A DNA stretch of 64,000 bases. Origin: Mesostigma viride. Lineage: Eukaryota; Streptophyta; Mesostigmatophyceae; Mesostigmatales; Mesostigmataceae. Of the stretch, positions 42,758 to 56,700 are shown piece by piece (position 1 is the first letter of the stretch; the number at the start of each line of letters is the position of its first letter). The DNA lies in contig RPFO01000132.1 of assembly GCA_009746045.1 (NCBI GenBank), positions 1,010,590 through 1,074,589 on the forward strand, given 5' to 3'. The notes under the pieces were generated by a model. That model ran no database searches and had not been told where the DNA came from. It worked only from the letters and a program-made list of their open reading frames with translations. Both the position numbers and the translations under genes were made by a program.

Positions 42758-44008
42758 CCTTTCCCTCGTACCGGCAGAAAATTTGATGTCAGTAGTTCGT
42801 GGCTACGACACGCATCCCTGCCATCGGTTGCCTCGCCCTGCCGCAGATACCATCATGCACCTCAGACGTGTAGCTCATCTACACATTCATGCTTTTATGA
42901 CACTAACAAGCAAAATCAGCTTCTTGCAATTGGCTACGCCAAATGGCGTAATGGCAACGATACTCCAACGCCTAAGTGGCGCCAACCTTTGTCACGTAGG
43001 TGCATCCAGCCAAGTTTGTTGACGACCTACGGACAACGGACAACTTATCGTGCTTGTATATTAAATTAAGTTGAGAGGAGACCATACCTACAAGCTCCTA
43101 CGACAACACCGGAATGCAAATCAACAACACCGACTGGAATCCTGACTGGAATGGCGAATGGCGACGCCTACAAGCTCCTACGACAACACCGGAGTGATAA
43201 TTACCGACTGGAATCCTGACTGGAATGGCGACGGGCGACTGTGAAATAGGTAGGTATTGTAAGCATGGTTCTAAGGCGTGAATTTACGCGGGGAAAATTG
43301 ATCATCATTATGCCGCATGGCGGTTAGCAGTTAGCAATTGTGGTTAGCCCAGCCGCCCCAGCGAGGTCTTGTTGTTGTGGTGTTCCACTATGTACACCAT
43401 ATGTATGTAGACCACAGTAGTCACTAGTCCACAACATGCCGCACAATAATGACCCTGTCGGTATGTACACCGGCGCGGGAAAACTCATGCCGCCAGCCGC
43501 ACATGAGCAGCAGAGAATCTATAATTATGGCGGAGGGCCGGATATTGTTGTTGTTGTCGTTGTTGCCCAATGCCCACGCCGCACATGAGGGCCGGATAAT
43601 ATAGTATCAATGGTATTGTCAGGGCTCTGTGTCTTCCAACTTGCCTCTCAAATTACATACAAGTATTTTGTCCACCCAGAAGTACGATCCAAAGTATAGA
43701 TACCAAAAAGTACGGCTCGATGAGCATTAAAATCTTTCGCGAGAGAAGATTTAAATTAGCAAATGTCTGGGAGAGAGGGGCATCGATGACCAGCACCAAA
43801 GAACAATAGTTTAGATCAAAACTTTTAAAGATATGTAATTTATTGCAATAGTTTTTCTTTTCGGGTCGGGGGGCTACCCCTGGTCAATGTGGTCAATTCG
43901 GGGGTGCAGCCGTGCATTGGCCGCCGGCGCAGGCGTCAAAGTCCGCATTCCGTGCCATCCCTCGGCCTCTTCCAGCGGGACGACGGCCATCGCCACGCTA
44001 CCACAGCG
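42758..44008. other. Divergent intergenic region, coiled-coil ORF (-) / RPL18 (+)
   Basis: Contains an 80-bp tandem duplication (43087-43238) and family C hairpin/(GTT)n repeats at 43480-43590. The promoters of both flanking genes should lie here, but no core element is obvious. I recognised no gene. Confidence 0.6.
43087..43238. repeat. 80-bp tandem duplication
   Basis: CCTACAAGCTCCTACGACAA at 43087 and 43167, each followed by CACCGGA and GACTGGAATCCTGACTGGAA. The copies differ by small indels. Confidence 0.93.
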
Positions 44009-47227
<3,219 letters not shown>

Positions 47228-47470
47228 ACATATTCCTTTTTGCTGCACATTATATTGCAGGGCATACTGGGGCTGGCTCGGGTGCTCATGTGGCCGCCGA
47301 CCTTGTGTGGACGTTGCAATCAATTGGGCTCTTTTACTCAGGCCTACCCTGGGCAATCACATGGGTGTGATTGGTAGTGCACGCATATCCAATGACTCCA
47401 CAGCGGATGCGTTGCAAACCGTTGGTTAGATCCAAGGTTATGTAAAGCTTATGCAAACGCGTTTTTTATT

Positions 47471-47479
47471 TGTAATAAA
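47471..47479 (+). promoter_or_regulatory. Candidate polyadenylation signal TGTAATAAA of RPL18
   Basis: TGTAA (the usual green-algal signal) and AATAAA overlap here. No other such signal was noted between the stop and this point. Confidence 0.5.
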
Positions 47480-47634
47480 ACCAGTTTTCAATGCCAGAAG
47501 TGCATCATTTGCACTAGTTCTGCCACCTGATTTGGTTGCCAGATAAACATCCAATCAAGTGAAATTGTGTGCTGTGGGAATACTAGTCCAGAGTGCAAAA
47601 GTATAGTATAATATCCTGGCTGTGGACACATAGT

Positions 47635-47832
47635 TGCATCACTCCCCGGAAAGGAGAACTTTTGCGGATGACTGTAGGTGTCAGTTGGCGATGCCTTAGG
47701 ATCCGGAGACGTCCGTCCTGTAGTCAGCAAAATTGGTGCGAGAGTTCCCCAGTTCGATTCCGGCCTGGATTCATTTGCAGATCGCGTTTTTCCGCGTTTT
47801 CCGCGGACCTGCACTGAATGCAAATGGTTTTC
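47635..47832 (+). mobile_element. tRNA-like SINE, plus orientation
   Basis: GCATCACTCCCCGGAAAGGA through GATGACTGTAGGTGTCAGTT and GGATCCGGAGACGTCCGTCC to a B box GTTCGATTCC (47752-47761), ending GAATGCAAATGGTTTTCACC. It matches 40860-41075 in reverse and, in part, 50400-50545. These are independent insertions of one family. Confidence 0.72.
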
Positions 47833-47913
47833 ACCTTTGCGGCGTGCCAAATCAGAACATAGTTGTCTCACTTCACATTGAATATTCCGATTTGTCATGT
47901 GAAATCGACAACC

Positions 47914-48025
47914 ATTGTCAAGGAGACAACCAGCGCAGGCCAGAAATCGGGAGAATCCGGACCATGGTAGCTCGAGCCTGCCGTTATCTTGTCCGTGTGT
48001 TCGAGTCGTTCAGGATGATGAAGAT
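47914..48025 (+). repeat. GAGACAACCAG dispersed repeat, copy 1
   Basis: CAAGGAGACAACCAGCGCAG, GCCAGAAATCGGGAGAATCC, CCATGGTAGCTCGAGCCTGC and GTTCAGGATGATGAA are shared in inverse orientation with 48815-48950. Short matches to the terminal motif also occur at 7255, 50375 and 51727. Confidence 0.8.
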
Positions 48026-48253
48026 GAATGGTGATGGAAATGTGTATCCTTGTGCATTGAAATTATGGCTGGCTTACGTGTAGAGCGACTAGATGACCTA
48101 GACGGTGGGGCCGGAAACAGCATGCTTGATCAGGGCGTGTGTTTCGAGCCTAACTGGCCGGGAGTGTCTAGTGGTGAGCACCATTGCTGTGATCGCTCGA
48201 TCTCCCACCATTTACGAGGAAATACCCGCAAATGGAAAACCACTGAAAAGGTA

Positions 48254-48780
48254 GCTAGTCAGTCATCGCGTTAGCCATGCCATGATTCCAAACGTCCAAG
48301 AACTGCACACGGTGCAAAGGCAAAAAGCCGGAGGACAGCACTTTCAAATGTGCGGCGGGAACCAAAAGCCCGCGGATGCCAGAAAACATCGCCGGTGTTG
48401 CTGCAGCGACGCGACGATGTGGACAACGAATCCAGTGCCAAGCTCGGAACGGCCGCAAAGGAGATCTGGCATCACATGCAGGGTTCAGATGTGCGGAGAT
48501 ACTATGCGATCCAGCCGGTCCACGACCTGTTTGTAGAGCTTGTGCCAAGGGGCAGCACCGAACAGATGTGGGTGACGTTGCAAAAAACATCGGACTTGAC
48601 GGAGCATAATGTCTCGGTCATAGTCTTTGACCAATAAACGCTGCAAGAGTTCAACCATTGTGGCCAAAATCACTTTGCGACAAATACTTAACGAATCGAC
48701 CTTGCAAAGTGCTTTCTTCTGGCTTGCAAACAAGCCGCAGTCTATCAATTAGACAACCAACGCAGGCCCCCGAGAAATCT
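48254..48780. other. Ambiguous, possibly mobile-element-derived coding sequence
   Basis: Two opposing open frames look protein-like: plus 48300-48637 (with a CTRCKGKK...FKC zinc-ribbon-like start in one frame and VRRYYAIQPVHDLFVELVPR in another) and minus 48485-48748 (VILATMVELLQRLLVKDYDR, FLQRHPHLFGAAPWHKLYKQ). I cannot choose the coding strand or assign a family. Position between two dispersed repeats suggests a degenerate element. Confidence 0.3.
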
Positions 48781-48814
48781 AGAGCTAGAATTAAGAACAT
48801 ATCGATCTCCTGGC

Positions 48815-48950
48815 TGGTTGTCTCCTTGATATCGATCTCATTCATCATCCTGAACGGCTCGAAAACGCAGTAAAGATAACGGCAGGCTCGAGCTACCATG
48901 GTCCAGATTCTCCCGATTTCTGGCCTGCACTGGTTGTCTCCTTGATATCT
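48815..48950 (-). repeat. GAGACAACCAG dispersed repeat, copy 2, bounded by 19-bp direct repeats
   Basis: TGGTTGTCTCCTTGATATC occurs at 48815-48833 and again at 48931-48949, bracketing a 97-bp core that matches copy 1 in reverse. This could be a tandem-repeating element unit or an insertion flanked by duplicated ends. Confidence 0.75.
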
Positions 48951-49159
48951 CCATGGGGAGACAACGATTCCTGGATCGACGCATAGCAATCCAACGCTGT
49001 GGAAGGACTAGGGTAGTTGTCTGAGAGGAAAGACGCGAAGACCGCGCGGGAGCCACACGGCCATCTGTAGGAAGACCCGCCATGGGGCGCATGCCCTGAG
49101 AGCCACGCTGCCGTGGGCTTGGTCTGAGAGGCACACACTGACCACTACGGTAGAGTTGT

Positions 49160-49445
49160 CACTCGATCGAGAGGAGATTTCAGAGTGCATAATCTTGAAT
49201 TTACAGGTCCTGAGTGTAGGGTTTTCCAAGCATAGGTCATTAGAGTCTTTGTATCAAGTTATGCATCGTATTTCGGACGAGATTAGGCAGCGTAGGATAG
49301 TATTCGCAGGACATCTCGCTCGCACCAGTCAGGTAGACATCGCCCTTGGTCTGGCCGGCCCCCAGCGGCTTGGCCAGCCAGGGGTGCATACGTTCGTGCT
49401 GCATGCTCAATCTCGACTTGTCGATCCCGCGTATGCGCTCATGAT
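49160..49445 (+). mobile_element. Diverged LINE reverse-transcriptase C-terminal fragment
   Basis: The plus frame contains ISDEIRQRRIVFAGHLARTS followed by QVDIALGLAGPQ, related to IKQRRLQLVGHLA of the other copies but clearly divergent. No start, RT core or tail was recognised. Confidence 0.6.
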
Positions 49446-49452
49446 TTTCATT

Positions 49453-50145
49453 CCATTTAATTAACTCGTGCTCCGACCGTTGGGGAGTCACGGAGCATTT
49501 AACTGCCCCGATGGATGCATGCATGGATGGGTACACGCAATCCTACCGGTCTAATCTATCGAGGTAACAAAAACAAGCCTACTCTGTATCTATTGTGCCC
49601 TAGACCTGAGGGGTCTTGCCTAGCATGCTTCCCGCATTTGCAAACACGCGGGCGCTTCCCCACTGGAGGGGGTAGTTGTCGTCTATGACCTGAGCCCACT
49701 TGGCCTTGTCCATAATCTTTTTCCAAATCACGGAGAGGCCTAGGCCCCCCATGTCCTCTACTAGCTGCTCTTTGAAAGTGCGGGCCTTGCGGCGTCCAGC
49801 CTTGCTGGGCCCAGCCCACGTGAGGAGGTGCCTGCCCGGCTGAGCTGGTCGCAGCCCTGCAGAGGGGCCACGTGAGTACGTTGTCTACGTGGTTGGTGCG
49901 AGCTAAGTGCCCTACCAGCTGCAGGCGCCACTGCTTGATGGTGCTGGTGATAAGTGGCATGCCTAGTAGTAGGATAAGTGCCAAGTCCTCATTGTGGGCG
50001 TGAGCAGCGTATCCCACACGGAAAATTGACCGCAGCATGTTGGTTACCACGCCATCCAGCTTTTTCGCAAGGTCGGCTGTGAGGGTCCACGCCTCGGCCC
50101 CATACGTAAGACCAGGACCTTATACAGGTCCTGTTTCTCTAGATA
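49453..50145 (-). mobile_element. Second 5'-truncated LINE copy with TTAA-type 3' end
   Basis: On the minus strand, EKQDLYKVLVL, then after a frameshift VVTNMLRSIFRVGYAAHAHN, IKQWRLQLVGHLARTNHVD, and (another frame) the segment ending PPPVGKRPRV match the 5.7-6.4 kb copy. The 3' UTR includes the TAGATTAGACCGGTAGGA and CATCCATGCATGCATCCATC segments and ends GGTCGGAGCACGAGTTAATT at 49453. Several frameshifts make it non-functional. Confidence 0.82.
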
Positions 50146-50394
50146 GCATTCATTCCATGGCTGCAATCATACCGGCTAGCCGAGTTTACTGTCACGCGAG
50201 CAAATCTACAGCCTGCTACGGCTACGTCCTCTAGGTTAGTACGTCACACTACAACCAGATTCCAGCCGTGGTCAACCTGCCTACTTCGGCGATACTAGAA
50301 TATCACGTAGGTCCGTGCGTAGTACTCCTGCGCACTTAGGTCTAATGGTGAGTCATCTTCTATAGATTCAGCAATATCAAGGAGACAACCAGCA

Positions 50395-50545
50395 ATATCG
50401 GACGTATTGGCACCCCTCTCCGGTAAAGAGGCTTTTCGCAGTTGGGCTGTTTCGAAACGTTAAGTGAGATGCCTTCGGATCGGGAGACTCACACAGCCGC
50501 GAAATCATGCCAAAGGTCCTATGTTCGATTCCTTGCTGGTAGCTA
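50395..50545 (+). mobile_element. tRNA-like SINE, third copy
   Basis: CCCCTCTCCGGTAAAGAGGC, TTTTCGCAG, GATGCCTTCGGATCGGGAGA and the B box GTTCGATTCC (50523-50532). The internal sequence differs more from the other two copies than they do from each other, so it may be a subfamily. Confidence 0.65.
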
Positions 50546-50771
50546 CTAGGCTTTCTTACTCTCTGTGTTCCGCGGAATCTCAGATTTGAGCAGCTATCGT
50601 TTTCACGTTTGTTGCTTTCTGACGACAAAATCTACAGCCGGGTCAACCGCCTAACACATGTGCAGATGCTGCCTTGTTCTTATCAGAAAAGACGACAGGC
50701 TGGTCCACATTTGGTACATTCTGCTAATCGGTGACCACTTAATCAGAGAGACCACTACATGCTCACACCCT

Positions 50772-53700
50772 TCAGGCACCCAGCAGGGCCGCGGCCAAGC
50801 CGGGCAGCACCTGCCACAGCTCGGCGTCGGCGCGTATGCTGGCGACCCACAGCACGTTCACACGCACACACTCCACCGCCTGCTGCACCGTGCGTGCTAT
50901 CGACGGGTGCTTGCGTGCCGCGAAGAACGCTGCCACCTCGTCCGCCTTGTCCCTGGACGCAAACCTTGAAGACCCGGACATTATGAACTCGGGCAGCATG
51001 AGGCTGCCTTGGAAGCGCCGCCAGAGGGACGGCCAGTTGGTGCGCAGCCAGTCCCACGCCACCTGGCGCCCCGCAGAGTGCACGTTGCGGATCACAAACA
51101 TGGCGTCCTGCATGCGGACATCCGAGGAGAGGGAGAAGTCGAGCGCCCGCCGAACGGTGACCGCGTCTGAGCTCTTGGCCAAGCACCGCAGGATCCGCAC
51201 CTTCTCCTCGTGTGATGCCACCTGGCGGTAGAGGGCAACGAGAGTATCCAACGCGGCCGATGCGGAACCCCCCCGCTTCCCCGCATGTACTGCCAGGTAG
51301 GCGGCCTTGCGGAGGTCGGCGGGCAGCAGCGGGGATGTCTGGTCGGCGAGGAAGCCGTTGAAGCGGCGGATACCCTCGGCGATGTATTCGGCATCGCCCA
51401 ACGAGACAAGGGCCTGGGGGTGGGGGGGGGGGGGGGGCGTGCGCATGCGAGCCGTGTCGTAGCAGTGAAGAATCAGTACAAGGTTGCGCATGTGCGGTTG
51501 AGCGTAGGGGTTATCTAGCGGGCCTAGCGGGGGAGGAGGGATGGCAACACAGGGCAGTTGGAGTCACAGATCCCAACACAGTATCTTCCATGGTAAAAGA
51601 CATGCAAAGCCTGGATGGTGCATTTCAACCGTGTGTCACGCGGCTGCAGGCAGCCATCACGCGACGCACAGTAGATCAAAGCATGCTTCTAGTGTGGCTT
51701 CCGGTGGCTTTCTCTGCAAGCAGTATCAAAGAGACAACCAGGGCAGGCCAGAAAACATCATCCACGTTACGAAAGCCACGCAAGCCTGTAGAGATTGCCC
51801 GTCAAGGATAGCCTGCCTGCACAGGGTGGACTGCCTGCAAAGTTCTAATGATGGCGCCACCCATGGACGGCACCTGAGGCACCGCGAGCCTGCCGGATAC
51901 CCAACATGAACGTCTGTGTTCGTGGGAAGTGCGTGTGTGAGATACCAACACCGGATGCGCACCTGCATGCCTGGCAGTGCTACCACGGTAGACATCTCCG
52001 TGTGGCACATGCCTTCAGCGCTAGAGTGGGCATGGCCGGCAAGAGGGTGAACACAGCTGTGCTCGAGTCCACGCATCAGCTCATCACCCACCTCCAGCAG
52101 CAGGCTCCGCGTGAGCGCCTGCAGGTGGCCCTCCCCTTCCTTGGCTTCCCAGCCCACATGTGCGGCCGGTTTGCGCAGGAGCCCGCACAGAAATGATCGC
52201 AGCTCCTCCAGCCTCGCCGCCACATCGCTTGCTGTGGCCGTTCCATCACCATTGACTGCATTACCGCTAGTGCTGGCATTCCCCACTGCCCCCGCCCCCG
52301 CCCCCTCCTGCGCCTGCTGCAACGCGTCCCCCACGCGCATGAACAGTGCCAGCGACGCGTCGACGAGCGTCTGCAGCACAGTCACGTCACCCTCTGCATG
52401 ATAGGCCGCCATCAGGCGGAGGAGGGAGGAGGCGGGGGTCACGCGCGCTTTGCACAGCGCGTAGCTGGTTGGGGCCAGCAAGCGGCATCAACGAGCACAG
52501 GGGTGGGGGTGGATGGGGGTGGATGAACTACAACGGGCATAAGTTACACATGGAACAAGCATAGGTTGCCGCAAGGAGAGGTGAAGGTGCTTTGCACCCT
52601 GGCAATCACAGCGCCATTGTCAAGAGTGGACAAGTTCAGGTTTCCATTTCGGGAATCACTTATGTTGCGTAAAGCCCAAGCAAGTATTGCCATGGCAAGG
52701 AGGGCGGTGGAAGGTAAGCCGCCGACTCGTGGCGGCAACGCTCGCGTCTAGGCGTACCGGCAAGAGGTACCGGCCATTAACCATGTACTCAGACCTACCA
52801 ACTAGGGCTGCCCACCTACCTGTCAGCACATGATGTCACTCGCAAGAACCATCTCCAAACATGGTTTCGAAACCAAGGAGGATCGTGGAACGGGTCACGA
52901 GTCACGCCACCGCACCCACCTGCCTGTGGCCACCTGCCTGTGGCCACCTGCCTGTAGCCACCTGCTTGTAGCCACCTGCCTGTGGCCACCTGCCTGTGGC
53001 CACCTGCCTGTAGCCACCTGCTTGTAGCCACCTGCCTGTGGCCACCTGCCTGTAGCCACCTGCCTGTAGCCACCTGCCTGTAGCCACCTGCCTGTAGCCA
53101 CCTGCCTGTAGCCTCCTGCCTGTAGCCACCTGCCTGTGGCCACCTGCCTGTGGCCACCTGCCTGTAGCCTCCTGCCCGTAGCCACCTGTCTGTAGCAAGC
53201 CACACTTACCAGCCCGGTAGCGCACGATGGCAAGCACATGTTGAACTCATTCCAAGTCACGCCACCGCAGTCACCTGTCCTGGAGCAAGTCGCACTTTCC
53301 TGTCCTCCAAACCTCACAAGTGCTGCTCACCTGTCCTCCAGCAAGCCGTTGCGGTCCTCCACCCCAAGCTCCCCCGCCCTCACGGCCGCCTCCAGCCGTT
53401 CGGCCAGCGGGCGTGCATAGTGCACACGGAAGAACCCCGCCTGCGCCGTGTTGACTTTCAACCACCGCAGCCGCTCCAAGGAGGGAACAGGTATGCTGGC
53501 AGATGCGTCCTTCATGACATGGGAGGACAAGGAGCAACCCGAGGAGCTGCGGGTGGGCGTCACGGGCTCCCCGGGGTTTGCTGAACTGGGGGCACCATCG
53601 GCCGCCTGCACCTGCAGGGTGATGGGGATAATCCAGTGGCCACCACCGGGTTCGCCCGAGGAGAGGAACCGTCGCTGCGTGAACATGAGGTGGGCGGTCT

Positions 53701-56700
53701 TGATGTCGTTGCTGCCCTGGCTGCTGCCACCTGTCGCTGAGGAGACCAGGTCGACGGAGACGAGGGGGTATCCCTGCTGCCCCGTCCAAGTGGCCATCAT
53801 CGCGCTGACGTCGGCGCCGCTGACCTCGGTGAACACAGCCCAGAGGTCGGCCGTGGTGGCGTTGCGCAGCACGAAGCGGCGCATGTACTCTCGCATGGCC
53901 GCGCGGAAGGCCTCATCCCCCAGGAACGCGTGCAGCATGCGGATGATGGATGCGCCCTGGGGGGGACAGGGGGGGGTGAGGATGGACAGATGAGCCCAGG
54001 GAGGGGATGAACAGATGAGCTGACGGTGTGAGCAGCACACAACGGGCAAGGAGTTGGGAGTATGTATCTGGTGAGCACTCGGCCGATGGCGGCTGCGCCC
54101 TCATGTGTGTGTGTAGGGGGGGGAGGGGGGGGAGGAGGTGGGAAAGATGAATGGGTGCATGGCTTCGACAGCTGGGCGGAGGCTCGTACCATTTTTCCTC
54201 AGCTTGCAACTCCAATTTGATTTCGAAGGCGAATGACGATCCAGGACCGACTGACACCATCCCCCCCACCCCCCACTTTTAAGGTTCCCGACATTCCTTC
54301 ACCCACTTTTACCCACGATTCGGCGTGCCAGAGCCCGCTGCTCCTTGGACACTACCCCTTCCTCAACCTGTGGCTATCACCCAAAAACCAAAGCCTGACA
54401 TGGCAGCACCCACCCTTATGGCAATCATGCTACACCTTCAATCCACCCATCTTGGCATCTGATGCAGTCAACCCACCCTCTAGCATTCTGGCATCGAAGC
54501 TAGGCGATCAGGCCACCCCTTTTGGCCCGCCACGACGGCACCTGCCATGCACGTGCTGGCGGCAACAGGCGACCCGCGTTGCACTAATGTCAGGTCAAGC
54601 GAATACCTTGATGGCCCACCGTGCAGTGACAGAGGGTCCCCCGTGCCTCTGAGAGATGGCCCACCTTGCAGTAGGAGATGAGGTCGAAGATTTCGTTGAC
54701 CTCGTGCGCATGCGTCACCTCCACCTCCACCGCGTGCGAGCCCTCGAGCGCGTCCAACCCCATCGCAGGCATGCTCTCGTCCGCCACAAACGTGGCCCAC
54801 ACGCGCCAGTCGGGGTACAGCGCGTCCGTGGCCAGGTAGCTGACCCACGAAGCAAAGCCCTCGTTCAACCACAGGTGGGTCCACCACTGCATCGTCACCA
54901 GGTTGCCGAACCTGGGGGTGGGGGAGGGGTGGGCGGGAGGAAGGCATGGCAGCAACCGGCAGCAGGGCGTACAAAGGAAGCCACAGGATAGCTTGAGCAT
55001 AGGCTACATAGGCAGGCCCGCCTTCTGCAGTTACAGAAAAACAACACTCGTTTGAAAGGAGCTTACGGAACTGTTTCGGCGCTTCAGTGGAAGCCGTCCT
55101 CACAGCGGCTGCCACGGCCACGACATGCATATGCATTGGCATAGTAAGGCCGAGCGGGCGGGCCCACTTGCTCTCATAGGCCCCCAGATCACCACTGAAA
55201 CACGATCCTAACTAAAATGTATTTGTAATTTATTGAAATCACTGGTGGATGATTTCCCCCCCTCTCCCACACAAGACGCCCACCACGTCACACACGACCT
55301 GCCTTGCAGAGCTACAGCCCCCGAGCACAGGTGCATCCCCCCTCATTCCCCACCAAGGATGGTTCACTCACTACGGATTCCCCCGCCCCCCCCCCCCTTC
55401 CTCACAGACTAGTCAGACTAGAATGCCAACCCCTCTCACCACCGGCGCGCCAGCCGATATTCTCCCAACAATAGAGCGCCCCCCCCCCCCTCACCACTGG
55501 TGCGCCAGCTCATGGGTCACGGTGATGGCCACCCCTTGCTTGGTGGCGGCCGAGGACTCGCTCGGGTCCACCAGAAGCGCGTCGGAGCGAAACGTGACGA
55601 GCCCAAAGTTCTCCATCGCGCCCGCACCAAAGTCGGAGATGGCCACCATGTCCAGCTTGGGCAGGGGGTAGGTGCACCCGAAATACCTGGGGGCCGGGGC
55701 AGGGAAGTAGCCAGGGCTAGGATGTTAGTAGGACAGTGGGAATGGTTGGGTAAACGGTGTGGGGGGGTGAACGGTGGGTGGGCGGCACTCCAGGGAGTGC
55801 TGCGAGTAATCGCAGCCACGGCGACAGAATCGCGAGGCAGCCCCTGTTTACGGGTTGGAGTCCAAAGTGTGTGGCGTGATGGCGTGGCGACACCTGGCTG
55901 CGATGTTTGGGTGATGGGCTGGTGATCGGTCGCTGCGAATGTTTGAGAGGCGGCGGAACAAGACACAGGGGACAGAAGTAAGGACGCAAACGGATGGGCG
56001 GTGGAAGCCATGAGGAAGAAATACGCACTTTCTCTCAAAGAGAAAGAAATACGCACTTTTCGAAGAACGGAAGTGCGCGGACGGCGCAGTCGAGCGCAAA
56101 CGCGCCCTGGTGGGTCTTGCCCGGCTCGGTGAACACGCGCACCAGGGTCCCTGCGGGGCAAGTGGGCGAGGGAAGACCACGACGCATTTGCCGACAAGCA
56201 AAGCAAGCAGCACGCTGTGAGTACAGAAGGATGTGGCCGCATGCTGGGCATGCATGTGCGCGCGTATTCGCGCATGCATGTACATGGTGCAAGGCGCTCA
56301 TGCACGTGACTCGCACCTCAGAGATCACATCGGGCACACGCACCCACATGGCAACACCGCAGCACATGCCTTGATAGGGGCATGCATGTGGCATAGTGAG
56401 GCATGCATGTGGCATCATGCTAAATGCAAGTGGCATGACAGGTAATGCACGTGGCAGTAAAGGCGGCGGTGTGGGTTGGTCAGCAAACCACTGCGTGTCT
56501 GGTGCATGGCATGTTCAACTGGGGTCCTCAGGAGCAGGCAGCCCCCCGCGAACAACGATACACTGCTCGCAAATCTGCTCGTGAATATGCTCTACATTCA
56601 AGTGGGTGGCTTGCCACAAAAAGGGGGAAAGCTGTCTGGCGGTGTGGAGCAGATAGTCGTCCTTTGACAAGTGCTGCGGTTTTTAGACTGGGGGTACGCT

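Noticed and set aside
47752-47761. tRNA genes at the GTTCGATTCC B boxes (47.75, 50.52, 40.94 kb)
   Set aside because: No acceptor-stem pairing or anticodon loop at proper spacing. Repeated similarity across copies points to SINEs.
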